Assembly: GCF_026914265.1 (NCBI RefSeq)
Contig: NC_069133.1
Location: forward strand, 11,911,937 to 11,975,936
Direction: 5' to 3'
DNA length: 64,000 nucleotides
Origin: Mya arenaria
Taxonomy: Eukaryota; Mollusca; Bivalvia; Myida; Myidae
Part shown: positions 1 through 13,737 of the stretch, in pieces
How the letters are laid out: each line of letters starts with the position of its first letter
Numbering within the stretch: the first letter of the stretch is position 1
Position numbers and translations under genes: made by a program
Notes under the pieces: generated by a model
Databases searched by the model: none
What the model saw: only the letters and a program-made list of their open reading frames with translations
What the model was told of the DNA's origin: nothing

Positions 1-590
1 ACACACGCCCAATCGCCTAGGGGTGGTGTTCCTGGCAGGAAGTTTCTAAAACACACGCCCAATCGCCTAGGGGTGGTGTTCATGGCAGGAAGTTTTTTAA
101 AACACACGCCCATTCGCCGAGGGTGGTGTTCCTGGCAAGAAGTTTTTAAAACACACGCCCATTCGCCTAGGGGTGGTGTTCATGGCAGGAAGTTTTTTAA
201 AACACACGCCCATTCGCCGAGGGTGGTGTTCCTGGCAGGAAGTTTTTAAAACACACGCCCATTCGCCTAGGGGTGGTGTTCATGGCAGGAAGTTTTTAAA
301 ACACACGCCCAATCGCCTAGGGGTGGTGTTCATGGCAGGAAGTTTTTAAAACACACGCCCAATCGCCTAGGGGTGGTGTTCATGGCAGGAAGTTTTTAAA
401 ACACACGCCCAATCGCCTAGGGTGGTGTTCCTAGCAGGAAGTTTTTAAAACACATGCCCATTCGCCTAGTGGTGGAGTTCATGGCAGGACGTATTTAAAA
501 CATGTGTCAATTCGCTTTGGGATGTGCTAAATGCAGGAAGTATTTGAAACACATGTCAATTCGCTTAGAGCAGGAAGTTTCATTCGCTAA
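1..590. repeat. 50-bp tandem minisatellite, cut by the window edge
   Basis: About ten head-to-tail copies of a 50-51 bp unit start at base 1. Each contains ACACACGCCC, then an AATCGCCTAGG-like core, then TGGCAGGAAGTTTTTAAA. The first nine copies are nearly identical. The last ones (about 440-590) decay and shorten, as expected at the edge of an array. The left end lies outside the window. Confidence 0.93.
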
Positions 591-3225
591 GGTCAATGTA
601 AAATCGTTACATATAGATAAAGATTATAATGCATGACAAAGGCAGTTTAGTATTTAACATTTTATTTTAACAGTGTAATTTAAATGAACAACTGTGTGAG
701 ATAACGAAGAACGAAAATGGTAAAAAAAATGAAAACACAAAAATAAGTCTGTTTAAACTCAGTAAACAGTTTTTAACTGCTAACAAAATAATGTTCAATC
801 ATTCAGCGTGTATTTGTACATTTGTACAAGTTTTACCATATAAGGAAATTATACAACTTGAATAACATTCTGCGGTTTTTAATCTGAATAGGTGTAAGAA
901 GAGTCAACAAGATGATTAGCTTTATACAATGAGCCATCGCGCCTAAAATAAGGCTGAAATCATGGAACTACTTTTCTTCTAAGTGTGTAGGATAAATCAT
1001 TTTTACCACACCCTTTATTGAACAATTGTTAATATCGCTTAACAATGAAACGATCTCCTGATGTCATCATTTCGTTGGTTGCAGTTTTTCGTCTATTTTA
1101 AGGTTCACGTTGAACAATTAATTATGTTATTTGTTTACGCCTTGTGATCCCATATATAGTTCTAGTATCATCTGAATGATTTTGATGTGAAGATTAAAAA
1201 ACCCGAAAAACAACCCACTTAAAATAAGTTTACAAAAGAGAATGTTTTTGGCTTGCAAATTAGTTAGATTCATGTACGATTCAACGAAAATAAAGACAAA
1301 CTTACAAATTTCTCTCTCTCTCTCCCTATATATATATATATATATATATGTATAGTGTGTGTATATAATCATTTTGTTTACTTGTTTTTTATTAGCAAGC
1401 ACTATTGTGTAAAAGATATCGAAATGATAAACCAGGGTCACAAGACATCAAGTTTATTATTTGAATATGAATATAATCTCCCATGGCAGGATCAAATAAC
1501 AAGCCTTTATATTGTTCACCGAGATCTTCAAGTGTCACAGTGAATAGTTGACTTCAACGTTTACATAATAAGACTGGTGACTAACAATCATTATTCATGC
1601 AAGGAAATTAATGGCATAAAATCTTGATTAGGCACACGCTGAGACAATCTTTAAAATTATAAAGGAGTGGGTGGCTAGCTGTTCCTAGCAAATCCATACA
1701 CGCATAATTATGTATTCTTATTCAGCAATTGAAATGCATTCATGGTGCAAAATGATTTGTAACATATGCATACAGTTTGTGCTAATAACATTGTTAACCA
1801 ATCCTTGGTCTTTTGAAACGCGCAAATATATTATACCAGTATAGATACCATTAGCATACTTTTAAGTTAATAGTTGGAGAAGTTATGGCGATAAAATATA
1901 TCAAAATAGCTTGACGACCAAATTCTTTGTCATGCATAGACTATTAAAATAATTATGAACACTTTTATAGAACGGCAACAAGTCAACTACTAGTATAATC
2001 TATACTTTTCTCTGGTATTCCAGAGTTTTCTTTTCGACTGAAAAGGGGGTCGAAATTCCACACCATTTAAAATCTCAAAATGTAAACTATTTACAAAATG
2101 ATGATTTTCAACTCCTATTTTAGTCCACAAGTATAGATGTGTTTAAATTCAGCCTTATTCTCTAAAAAGTATTAAAATCCAGGATCTTAAAGAGGGCTTT
2201 GCTATCATTCTTTGCTTGAAATATGCTATGGTAAACTCACAATTTTAGTCATTTATCCTATTTTATACAATTTTTTAAGGACCCTGTCCCAATCCAAAAA
2301 AAAGTGGAAAAACCACTTTCGTCATACACAAAAAATGAAAACAAATTCTAACAGTTTTAACAAAATGTAAATGAAACTGTTGAACATCAGTTATTTTTGT
2401 CTTAGAACCCTGAAGTCAAACCAAAAAAAAATGTTAATATCAAAATATAATAATTTGATTATGCAAAGTGTATGTTTCAATCTTTGGTAAGTTCTGTGAA
2501 TAATAAATAAATGACATAATTATCAGAGAAGACATTAAAAAGTAGTGCTTCGTTTAATACGTTGGAGCGTTATATGTGTTTTGTACATACAAATGATATA
2601 TTATGTTGATCGAAAAGTGATCAATGTTTTCATGATACAAAATGCAAATGTATCCCATTAGAGAAAAACAAATAAGGTCAACAAAGATGTGTTTATCTAT
2701 GTTTTAAGGTTGGCACTGTTAAACAGGTCCTTTAAACAAAATTCGTTAAATACAAAAATTGAAGTTTCCTGACTTCGTTTAAAAACGGACATTGGACTTT
2801 GATTATGCACCTTTAAGGAAAAAAACAAACAATATCCAAACATGTAATGACAAAATGTTAATGTTTTATACAATGCCGAAATAAATTCATCTATGCTACA
2901 ATGGTAATTATCACAGTTCAAATTTTGAAGACGTGATCAAATCACGCCCGTCGTTTTCAGACAATGGTTTTCAACGAAAATCAATTTCGTTTCGGTTGTC
3001 GATAGGTAGCAAGTTTTGAACACTTCCAAACGCTCGAAAGAGCCTGAGTCTGCCGTGAAGCCGCTCAATAACGAGTAGCCCGTCACGTCTACTTGACTAA
3101 AAGTCACGTCAACGTCACGCGTAGACACTATCGACTGCGGGTTTCTTTCGGATTGCCTCGAAAAAGCTGCCACATCAGCGCTAAATGGCTGAGATTTCTG
3201 ATCCTCACTAAAACCTGGTGCAAGA
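591..3225. other. AT-rich region downstream of the phosphatase gene
   Basis: I see no convincing gene here. A (TC)n/(TA)n microsatellite lies at about 1310-1365. ORFs in this stretch are short, AT-rich and without recognisable domains. The part next to 3226 should hold the 3' UTR of the minus-strand phosphatase gene. Confidence 0.5.
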
Positions 3226-3638
3226 TCAGATCGGGGATACAAGCTCCCTCGGTGAAACCGGCGCAACCGCTGGTGACGTCACACTCGACGACGCGAACGT
3301 GAAGTCGAACGCACCGCTGGACGCTGAATAGTCAGACACTGACGTCGATGAACTAGTGGCGTCAAAATCCACCGAGGCGAGTGACGTAGAAATAGAACAA
3401 ACCGAGTCAGAAATGTCAGACATCTTTCTACAAATCAATTCTTTTTCAAACTCTTTGAGCTGCTGCATAAAGTTGAGGTTCGGCGAGATGACACCGCGGC
3501 GCGCGCGCACGAGGTCAAAGGCGTCCTCGAGCGTCATGTCGTTCTTGTACATGATGTAGGCGATGCAGACGGTAGCGGAGCGGCTGACTCCCGCCTGGCA
3601 GTGGACCAGCACTTTCCCGTCATTGTCCCGGGCGTTGT
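3226..3638 (-). CDS. Phosphatase exon 4 (catalytic loop and C-terminus)
   Basis: It begins after CATCGCAG with two bases completing Asp257 and ends at TGA 3226-3228. It holds the P-loop HCQAGVSRSA and the conserved RR.....SPN.NFM.QL helix, followed by about 75 residues rich in Ser, Thr, Val and Ala. A second open frame covers 2937-3266 but has no family resemblance, so the TGA at 3226 is taken as the end. Confidence 0.92.
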
Positions 3639-6600
3639 CTGCGATGAGAGACAAGATAATGTTAAAATGAGGTTTGAAGGATAAAATGTACAATGTCATG
3701 GTAAACTTTCATTATTTTTAAGATTTTCGTAAAAATATAATGCAGTTCTCTTTTGTTACGCCGAATTTCGTCTTCATCGGTATTCTACAAGCCTGTTACT
3801 TCAGTACGGACATTCTTTAAAAGCGTAAATATTCAAACTTAAAATTTAAACAGGGTATTCAACTCAAAGAGCGGAGTGATATGAACATGCTTGGCATTTA
3901 AAGGGTCCTTACCTTAGTGTGTATGGACCAATATAGTGGCTTATGTCAAGAATATGAAAACAAAGTTTAAAAATATAAATAGATGGTTTCACTGGTACTA
4001 CTTACCAATGAAGTTAATGGCTTCGAGGAACCAGTCTGCGAGATTGGCCTGGTCGTTGTCATTAACGGGGATGTTCATATAGTCAAACTCGCCCTCGAAC
4101 ATGTTCTTGCACGTGGTGGACACGTTCAGGAGGCATGTGACACCCAGCTCCCGCAGCACGGCCGCCTGGCACGAGTGGGTGGAGTCGCCCAGGTAGAGTC
4201 CCGGTATGATCTCAACTGGACCTCCCTGCAGACAGACAGACGAACAATGTAATATTTAATTGTACATGTGCGTGTATGTTTTTTTAAAAATAATTTAGGT
4301 ACGGGTGCCATCACAAACATACTCGACAATTAAACATTGCAGACATAACAGACAGACAGACGGACGGACGGACAAGACAAGCCTATGGACAAATCAAGAC
4401 AAGATGCACATACATACATAAAACAATGCCGACAGACAGTGTCAGATGTATCATGTATATATATATAGGTGTACGTGTATGACTGCTTGTGTTCACAGAT
4501 ATATTTAATCCTTTTGTTCTGTTTTTCAAAGTACGCGCATAGTATACAATAATGATACAATAATGATTCAATAAAGATACACACGTGTATCGTTTATTCT
4601 GATTCAGAAGCTGAAAATATGAAATACTGTTCAACATGAAGCTTACTGCGTACAGTTAAGAAAGGAACTATAAAAGGCATTCTGAAAACTGACCTTTAAT
4701 TTGATATGATTTACCTAACATTGAATGTCGCATACACGTTTTGAATGCATAGCTATTACCTTTTAAGTATCATTATCATTTGATCTTGAATCATGAATTA
4801 GACCCACTTTGTGTGGGCGGCCATGTATTCGCGGTGTGCAGTTTCTCCTGATAACGCGAGCACATCTCTATATATGGGGAAAGGAAAACCGCAAACTTAA
4901 ATGGATGAGTTATAACATACATGTACATTACAACCACTGTTTTGACCCAACAAACGGACACTTGCTTTCAGTATTAATTTACTTGACGACGAAAATTACG
5001 AAATACAGACTTTATTTGCTTTTTGCTTTGTAGCGACATGTTATTTTTGGCGCTAATCGTAAATTATTTCTATTATTGGTTCTTTATAGAGGAGTTGTCT
5101 ATATCACTTAATGTGTATTTAAATGAACACCATAATATAGACACATGTCCATTATATGGAACGATAAAGGACTCGCATTTATGAGATTTAATAATAAAAT
5201 GTCCAAATACATTGTAGTTCGTATCGAGTGTTTTCGCCATATTCGGTCTCTTTCAAAGCAAAGGTCGTGTTTCCCCAGTATATTATAGCTCAATGAAGAC
5301 CACTGAAGCTTTGACAATAGTAGGTATATAAAAGTAACGATCATTTATTATATAGCAATAATGTGACAAAAATATTATGTTGTCATTTACGCTCCCTTTG
5401 ATAAAAATCATTGGCGACAAACGCGGCGCAAACCGCAGTCGCCATAATGCTATTGATACAAAGTGGTTTGCGGTAATAGAGTCAATTGATCTGAGGTCAC
5501 TCGTCAGTAAACCTCAGATATTACAATCCTTGCTTCAAGTAATTTATGTTCCGTGCTTTACCCACTGAGCCGATCAACTTCTATGAAAAACCGCATTATA
5601 CAATAAACCTACAATCCTAAAACCAAAATTGGGTTTTTCACCTTATTGAGCAAACCTCATAGTTGCATCATGGTTATATGTAATTCAACACTCAGATATG
5701 TGTAAAAACTACACAGCTTGGCCGAATATGAAACCTCCCTTGTAAAAAAACACACACAAAAGCACAAGAAACCCTCAAATATTATCTAATTTCAATAATA
5801 GGCAGGGTGATGTATAAAACGTGCCTATAAATAGATCTGCCAAACAATATCTAACTCCCAATCCCGTTAAAAACAGTGTGTAAACCTAAAAATAGCCCGG
5901 ACCGTTCCTAATGCAGACTAGGAACTATTTCTTCCTTGTGTGAAATATCACGAATATATAGTAGCTATCGGCACTCCTGAAAGCGTGGAATGGATATGTT
6001 TCTGTTCAGCACATGATGTTCATTACCTGACGGGCTAATTAATAGCGAAACACTCCCCCGTACATCTTTAATTAAGCCTAAGTACCGATAGTTATCTTTT
6101 ACACGATGCTCATGTTTTTTCATCCTATTTTTACCACACCCTCATCTCTGGTGCTATAATTGAAAAATAAAGTCATCAGATAAAAAAGAGAATCGATCTG
6201 TTATCATTGTTTTATGTAACTGACTCTTAGTGAACGAAGTTCATTGAACTCTGATGTCAAGTTCGTTGATTGCCTATAGATTAATATCAAATCATCAATA
6301 CATTTTCAATTATTTTGTCTGTAATTGCTTTTTCTAACATGAAAACTGTTCTTTTTGCACTTGTCTTAAATACTTTTAATTTATGTTATCTTTATTATGG
6401 ACAAAATAAAGAATGTCCCTGTATGTTTTTAATAATGTACCAGCGTAATGAAGAAACTATATATAGAAATAAATACCAGCTCTTAAAACCCCCCTGAAAT
6501 TAAATAACAGTTTTTAAAGATGACTTAATTAATTTTGAAAATTGTCACACGCTTTGAGGTAGTATCTCTCCGTATCACGAAAAATGTTACCATCGAAAGG

Positions 6601-9600
6601 CATGACGTTGTTTCAGAAAAAATCGTCTTAGGCACAGTTTCATTTTCCCGCTAGTACATGGAACACCACCCGGAAAGTTCTTCAACTTCAAAGTTCAATG
6701 ATTATCTTGTGTATAACCGCGGTTTTCCATTACTTCAAAGAAACGTACGATATGTGTAATTTGTTTCATTTTGTAAATTCACAAGTGAATGTAATACTAC
6801 ATGATGGTGAGCATTACATAGTTTTTTGCGAAGTTTTTCACCTGCACGTGTTCAGGTGGGATGGCAGACAATTTTCGGCCGCATTCAAATTAAATTTGTC
6901 TTCATTCTAGTTCAAATTTCGTGACGCCAGATAGGTATGATTTTGCAGTATTTGAAGGCCGGGGATCGGGCGATAATTATTCGAAAATTGTTCTGTGATG
7001 TAATACTCTTTATATAGGAACCAATACACAAATAAAAACACACGATTGTTTATATTTAACTAAAGCATGACTTTCCTGTTCTACTAATAGTTAATCGATG
7101 AAAATACTACATGATTTTGTTGGACCTTTTCTGTGTTATCTTATTCACATGACTACTACTATTTGCAACTATGCATTGTCAAGCTCTTGTTCATAATTTC
7201 AACTGGAAACAAACTTAAAGACGTGTTTTACCTTGCCAGTTCTGTACTTCGGGGGTGGGGCCAGGGAGATGATTGCAGGGTTCCCATTCTGGCCCACACA
7301 GAGCGCCGGAAATTTCTCCTGGAAACTAGTAAACCCACCTGAAAACAGACAAACACATATTTTGTTATTAAATGACATACAAGCAAATATACAGCAACCA
7401 ACCTTTTCAGGTAATATTGCAATAAAACATTAAATCGATGGATTATGTCTACTAAAGTATGCTCTTTCAAAGTCACGGTAGGCGATATGTGAAGCGAACT
7501 ACTTTTTTGCCCTTGTCCAAAGGGACGCGCGGGTTTAAGATAAACAATTTCCGGTAATTTCAGTTCAAATAGGCCTGAATTTATTTAAATCACGGCGATA
7601 CTTGAAATGATAGCTTTAACAAGGCAATTTAAACATTAAACATCTCTCCGCTCGCAATAAAGAAAGCCTGTCATTTTGATAACACGTCAAGACGGGATGT
7701 TGTTGTTTAGTACCGGAAGGAGGGGAAATAAGGCATTTCCGGCCGTCGGAAGCCTGTCATTATACATGCATCACATAAGTGTGACAAAACAGCTCGAATG
7801 ATCAAATGTCCAAAGATCGATACCAATCCCAGCCCGTGATTAGGATGTATTGTTTTTCTAACATTACAAAGTCTGGGTACTGATTATAAAGTTAATTAAT
7901 GTGGTCAACCTGGGATTGGAAATTGCGGTCATGTTTATAGTAATAATAATAACAAATACACGTGGTAAATGAATAATTCAACATTTTCTCACACCTTGGT
8001 CACGATGCTTGTCCATTAACATCATCATTTGCGGATAGAACGTTTAACTTATTTCTTTCTAAAGTCGAAGTAAACAAGTTTTATGATACAATCCACATTT
8101 TCTGTTTCTTTGAAATCAAAGCAGCCCACGGGGCACGCCGCGAGTCTGAGCAGGGTGGGGCAGGCGCATGTAACGAACCGTGTTTCCGAATGGCTCTTCA
8201 GTACACAGTACAGGTTAATAAACGACTTGGAAAATCATAAAAACATCCTAAATTAGCACCAAATCTCAAAGATTATCAGCATGTTATCCTAATTTCCGGG
8301 TGTTTTACCTGAGCAAGCAAAAGAACAGGTAGAGCAATAAATATCTCTTAAATCTCTTATTTTTTTCTCCCGCTATGCCGTAATTACGCGTCTGTCGGCA
8401 ATATTTCTGAATTACGGAGTATTTTTTCCAGAGCAGGCACTCCCACCTAACTAGCCTGGTTATGTTACGAGATCTACTATAATCGCAAGCGGACTACTTT
8501 TATTGGAAAGATGTTTTCATTCAGAACACTGCTATATTCCGTTCAGTATGGGAAATCCAGAGCCCCATCGATCGATCGCCTTTACTGAGAAAATTGTCAC
8601 AGATTTCATTCAACAACATAACTATGCCACTGATTTTCTTGAAAGGAAATACAATTTCATTCATGGGCTGATTTTGTACCTGAAATGTAGCATCCTTAAA
8701 GCGAGTGTTATGTTTTTGGTGTTGAAGTATTGTGTAATGCAATTTTACAATTCCATTCAATTTCTATTAACCGATTTTTCGAACGTTTTCACAAACGACA
8801 TGAAGTAGAAAATTTGATTTAAAGTGACGTCATAGACTTCAAACTTAATAAGCGCAATGCAATTGCTCGTAAGCAGACGAAACTTTCCCTAACAGCTGAC
8901 GTCAAAAGGAGAAGCTCATAATATCCGAAAGTAAGAGATTCTAAATATGGCATCAATGCTGTTTATGGTCTTCAAGGCTAACGCGTTTTTGTCATCTTTA
9001 ATTTGTATGACTTCTAGCAAAAGTTCGTCAGTATTATTTACAAGTCGTCACCGACTGTGATGTCAACATATATTATTTAACAAGTTTAAGGTCATGTCGG
9101 TTGAAAACTTGCAAGTACTTTCTGATCAAATGAAGGTTAACATACACGATGTTGGTGAATACAAAAAGTTATCTGTAGCGTCAGAAAAATTGGGCAAGAT
9201 TATCGTAAAAGACGGTATGACTAGGTTTGTGGTTTTCGCTATGATTTACTTAGACTTAGTAATATCCAATGTAAACAATTATCACCCGGTATGGCGCAAT
9301 AGCCGATAGTTCTCAGTAGGGGGCCAAATCAGAGTCGCGCGAGTTTCATAATGGCCTATTTAATACAATTTTCGAATCAATAGCTTGGCGTGGGGGTAAA
9401 GAACTAAAGATCCCAGCGTCTTCAAATTATAACCGCTTTGAATGAAGTAAAATAAATAGAATTAGTGCCACGATAAGTCAATAAAAGCCATAGGTCGGAA
9501 TCTAAGCCAAGGTATTAGCACAATAGGCGCCTTTTCCGGTTCACCATTTTGAACATCAAACACGTAGAGGGGCATGGGTTAATGTCCGAAAACGATGGCA

Positions 9601-12040
9601 AATTGATAATAAATACACGAATAACAAATATGATATCCAACTTAAGCACATATATTACGTAAATGGTACATGCTTTATATATTATATATGCTTTCAATTT
9701 TATCATTTGATATCGCAAGACCAACACTTTGTCATGATTTCAGAAATTTTCTGAACTTCTTCATTAGTCAAATGGGGTATATCTCCGAAAAAGCGAGATT
9801 TGTTTTACTTGAGCCACACCTGAAAGAAGCTGCAGGCGCTTTGCCGATCCCAACTATTGATCGCCGAGGCGACAGCACCATCTGCGTCCTCCCGGCGCTT
9901 ACGGACATGGATAAGACACCAAGGGAAATGAAAAGCGGCCATGGTCGCTTCTCATGTGAAATATCGCATGAATACGACACGGAAAAAGTTACATAACTAC
10001 CTATCATCATGATTAATTCAAAACAGCGGTCTGAGTGCAACAGGCTTTCTTTTTTTCTTGATCACTAATTGGCAAAAAACGCTTGAATAACGAAACACAC
10101 TGGATTGCTTTGTACGAGGTCATACTTAGATTAACGTGAATTCATGGATGATGTATAAGTAAACGAGAAAAAAATCATGAACATTTAAGAAGGCGAATGA
10201 GTATATTTGTTTTAACTTGCGAAATTAAAAAGACAATCCACAGCTGCATATGATATAGCTTTAACAACTTTATAAAATATTGTTATAAATGTTTCCACAA
10301 TGCATCTTTAATAAACGAGCGTTCTAGTATATTTCAAGGTCAGGAAAGGACTTCCATCTTAATTCAGTTATGGCCCAAAATTTATCTACTGTATTTCAAA
10401 TCCATCTGATCTGCTTCAATAGTTTAATAGTAACGATTTCATCATATTTAATATTATAACCGAAGTACGAGCAACTCCATTGTTTAGCGTATCAACGCCT
10501 TAAAAGATCTCATGCAGTTCACCGATCTATAGAGACGGTATAATATTTGTATTTTGCCAAAAAGATAAATACCCCCACGCAGGTGTTACGATGAGCGTGT
10601 GTTAATACACAATCCCATTACTTTACCTTTTAAGGCCAAAAGGATTATAGGCAAGTAGATAGGAACATAATATTGGTATACTTGGCATACAGCCAGCGCT
10701 TCAATTCCCCCTGTATTTAAATTTTGAAATGTAATCCAATTTAAACTAAGGCACGTTTGCTGGCGAAGTATTGATCTATTCATATCAACAGTGTGTGTAT
10801 TCATTCACGAGAATGTTGTAATTATCACTAATTAACGGTATAAAAGTCAATCATTTGCTTTCGTGAATGTAGCAAAACTGCGTAATGAATATATTTATGT
10901 TTGTTCGAGAGTAAAAAATAATTCCCATTCAAATAAAAAAAAACATGAAAAAGAAAACCCCCTGATCATATCACTTGTTTTGTGAACGGAACCTGATACT
11001 TCATTCTATTCATGTTAATACAATTGGTAGTCTAAAAACTAAAACGCCAGAGGCGACGTGAACAAAACTCGGTCATTCACCAGGTAAACAGTAAACGTAA
11101 CGTCTAATTTCCTTTGCCGGCGGCGTTTTACTACAACGGAAACCGCTAAGTACCGTGCCTACTCTCAGCCCCCGCACGTGATTAAAACTTCACGTCAAGT
11201 TTACATTATGGTCTCTCAGCGAACAACTAATATATAACGTTACGCGTACACCTACATTACATATGTCCATGAGTGGGTTAGTCTAAGTAATTATCAATAA
11301 CCGTGATAAACATATAGTTTTATACACACGGCAGGAAATGTCAAAATCATAGCATATCTGACATATGTCGAATAAAATTGAAGACATTTGTAATTTGATA
11401 AGCATCTATTCCTTTCAGTTACCTGTCATTTTAATGAAATTTACATCCAGGCGTGTCAAGTCCGCTCCATTTAGCTCAAGTTGGTTTTATTTATCAAATT
11501 AAAGTTGAATTGCAATCATTCTCGTGCAATGGCATATACATCTGCGCTTACAGTAACATGTGTATACTGTCTCGTACATTGTATGTAAAATGACTTACCA
11601 ACAATAAAGTGGACCCGTTCTATCTGCACCTGTTGCTTCAGACTTTTCAGCACCGGATAGAGGTTCGAGTCCTTGGCCGACTCGGCCAGATCCGCGGTGT
11701 CGGCGTCATATAACACTACGCGCTCGTATTCGTTGTCAATCAACAGTCGTCGTCGGCGCTCGCACGTGACAATGTTTTCCAGATTCACGAATCCGTTTGA
11801 GCGTCGTTTCAATATAGGTGGACAGTACACATTGAGAGCGTCCAGTACGTGATTGTTGTTGTAAGCCATAAATGGCCGGCAGTCCAGCACAAGTGTCGTG
11901 CCGTCGTTGTTCTCGACATATTTTGCAGCGTCGGCGGCGGTAATGCCGCTCGCGATGTTCTCTTCCACGCCTGACATATCCATAGATATGCTAGTGCACT
12001 CTTTAATATCTTGTCTCATTTGTTCAGAACACGATCTCAC
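3226..12040 (-). CDS. MAP-kinase phosphatase (dual-specificity phosphatase, group I DUSP-like)
   Basis: Four exons on the minus strand join in phase: 12040-11599, 7338-7232, 4225-4006 and 3638-3226, for 393 aa. That is close to DUSP1 (367 aa) and DUSP4 (about 394 aa). Residues about 25-165 form a rhodanese-like domain with a basic kinase-interaction motif (LKRR at 77-80 and a run of four Arg at 95-98). Residues about 184-325 form the DSP catalytic domain. It starts GPVEIIPGLYLG, has the general-acid Asp near 239 (IPVND) and the active site HCQAGVSRSA (Cys270, Arg276). The Ser/Thr-rich tail is low in complexity. By family this enzyme dephosphorylates the TxY motif of ERK, JNK or p38, often in the nucleus. 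Resemblance is greatest to the DUSP1/2/4/5 group, but the orthologue cannot be fixed by eye. Met23 is an alternative start. No change that would inactivate it is visible. Confidence 0.93.
4006..4225 (-). CDS. Phosphatase exon 3 (N-terminal half of DSP domain)
   Basis: This 220-bp exon lies between TGCAG and G|GTAAGTA. It encodes the start of the DSP fold: GPVEIIPGLYLG, then LGVTCLLNVS, and the general-acid loop IPVNDND. It leaves in phase 1, matching exon 4. Confidence 0.92.
4226..7231 (-). other. Phosphatase intron 2
   Basis: Non-coding on both strands as far as I can see. GACA/GACG tetranucleotide runs lie at about 4228-4245 and 4345-4380. The rest is AT-rich sequence without a clear repeat boundary. 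Confidence 0.6.
7232..7338 (-). CDS. Phosphatase exon 2 (end of rhodanese domain)
   Basis: This 107-bp exon is flanked by AG (CAG|GT) and GT (AAG|GTAAAA). It enters with 2 bases completing Gly148 and leaves in phase 0. The peptide GFTSFQEKFPALC matches the GGF..F...FP.LC segment that closes MKP rhodanese domains. No other reading frame of the stretch shows this. Confidence 0.88.
7339..11598 (-). other. Phosphatase intron 1
   Basis: About 4.26 kb. The stretch 9768-9996 is open on both strands and slightly richer in GC than its surroundings, with no recognisable domain. A GC-rich patch with a CACGTG E-box lies at about 11100-11185. Nothing else stands out. Confidence 0.55.
11599..12040 (-). 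CDS. Phosphatase exon 1 (rhodanese domain and KIM)
   Basis: It encodes residues 1-147 plus one base of codon 148 and ends at a consensus donor (G|GTAAGTC on the minus strand). VLDCRPFMAY followed by a variable loop and the basic KIM is typical of MKP rhodanese domains. The first Met at 12040 was chosen as the longest open start. Met23 begins a segment (MSGVEEN) that could also be the true N-terminus. Confidence 0.9.
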
Positions 12041-12680
12041 AATTTCTAACCTATTCCCTCGAGTGAATGAACTACAACTGAAAAGCTATTGATAAATTCA
12101 ATGACCTTATGAATGGAGTAGGAATACTATTTCCGCCACTTATGAATGAAGCCTCGCACTGTTAACAATTATCGATTATACCTCCGCGATAGTAAGTAGT
12201 TCTCTTAGCTAATCAGCGATAACAGCCCACGTATACAGATTTTCAAATGATTTTAAATAAAGACAACTCAGTCATAAGAATACAAAGCATGATGCACATG
12301 ATATAAACATGAAATACTGTAACATTTATTTTATAAGCTTATGTCAAAACCACAGCTCCGCCTATTTTACCAAATTTGGCTAATGAATGAATGAATGCAG
12401 GCCCGTGAGAGAGTAAATATCAAAGGCTTGACCTAGTGACAATGTTTACATTTGGTCCAAAATTAGATAAAGGATGTCCCTGAATAAGATTGTATTTAGA
12501 AATGTGATAAAAATATCGAGCTGCCGCTTTTTGTTTACATAGATAGGGTAGGTAGAATTGTTCATATCATGAAGGGATGGACTTATTACAAAAACAGATT
12601 GACGGAATTGGCTAACATGCACATGTTTTCTATTCTACTTGTCCTATTTCATCATCATACCTATAGAAACATCATAACAT
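12041..12680 (-). promoter_or_regulatory. Upstream region of the phosphatase gene
   Basis: This is the 5' flank of exon 1. It should contain the 5' UTR and promoter, but no TATA box or initiator can be placed with confidence. It is closed off upstream by the CAT-repeat tract starting near 12715. Confidence 0.3.
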
Positions 12681-12714
12681 CATGTTTACTAGCAAAAAAC
12701 GACATAATGTAGCT

Positions 12715-12732
12715 CATCATCACATCATCATT

Positions 12733-12787
<55 letters not shown>

Positions 12788-12791
12788 CATT

Positions 12792-12861
<70 letters not shown>

Positions 12862-12881
12862 CCACCACCACCACCACCACC

Positions 12882-12929
<48 letters not shown>

Positions 12930-13012
12930 GTCGTCGCCAGCAGCAGCAGCAGTAGCAGCACTTCAACAACAACAAAAACAGCGGCAGTAGCAGTAACAAC
13001 AACAACAACAGC
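12715..13012. repeat. Compound trinucleotide microsatellite (CAT/CAC/CAG/CAA)
   Basis: About 70 consecutive trinucleotides: mostly CAT, a CAC block at about 12860-12897, more CAT, then CAG and CAA. The strand-specific His, Ile, Ser and Met runs it encodes are by-products of the repeat. Confidence 0.95.
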
Positions 13013-13394
13013 TATACAATGCATTATATATAAAACAAAAGGTTGATTACAACAATTAGGTGTAACCATCATCTACACGTATCTAGATGACGGGATCAAG
13101 GCGAAGTATTTATTACAATAACTTTTGATTTATAAATATCAAATGTATTCGTTCATCCGTGATATGAATTGCTTGACATTTAAAATATGATATGAATTGC
13201 TTGACATTTAAAAAGGCGCAATTAAACGTTACTGTCTCCACAATCAAACTATTGAATGTGATCATTATCACTTGAGAACGTTAAACTTTAATATTTCGTT
13301 TTTTTTAATCAGGTTGTTGACATTTGTCGACATTGCTGGAGACATTGCGGACAAAACTGAAGGTATCCGATGATCATTGAACAGCTTTTCTGAC

Positions 13395-13515
13395 ACAACC
13401 ACCTAACACTCACCCTTCTCTCCCTTCCCCCTCTCCCCCCTCCCTCTCTTTCTCTCTCTCTCCCCCTCCCTCTTTTTCTCTCTCTCCCCCTCCCTCTCTG
13501 TTTCTCCCTCTCTCC

Positions 13516-13583
<68 letters not shown>
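13395..13583. repeat. (CT)n polypyrimidine tract
   Basis: About 190 bp of almost pure pyrimidine (CCCCT blocks, then a perfect CT run from about 13522 to 13582). Long mirror-symmetric polypurine/polypyrimidine tracts can adopt triplex DNA. The tract separates two other microsatellites upstream of the phosphatase gene. Confidence 0.93.
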
Positions 13584-13584
<1 letters not shown>

Positions 13585-13737
13585 AATAAATAAATAATTA
13601 ATTTTAGATACTTAGTGGACGGTGATAATATAGAATTACAAATTTATTGAAATGCATCAGTTAACCCACGGAGCATAGTTTGTTTCACCTGGATTGATTC
13701 TACTGTCATGGGGATGTTTTCCTGCATGATAGAAAAC

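Noticed and set aside
1-590. Possible CRISPR-like array
   Set aside because: Units are contiguous tandem copies without unique spacers, and the sequence is eukaryotic.
1127-1441. 104-codon minus-strand ORF
   Set aside because: Contains microsatellite translation (alternating Tyr-Ile and Arg-Glu) and AT-rich sequence without a domain.
2937-3266. Alternative C-terminal frame for the phosphatase
   Set aside because: It overlaps exon 4 in another frame and would need an extra intron. The DSP frame has its own stop at 3226 and gives a family-typical length.
9670-10040. Overlapping ORFs on both strands inside phosphatase intron 1
   Set aside because: No domain, no supporting splice sites in phase with neighbouring exons, and opposite-strand openness suggests base composition.
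12682-13072. Poly-Ile/Ser/Pro and poly-Met/Val ORFs
   Set aside because: Translation of a CAT/CAC microsatellite.
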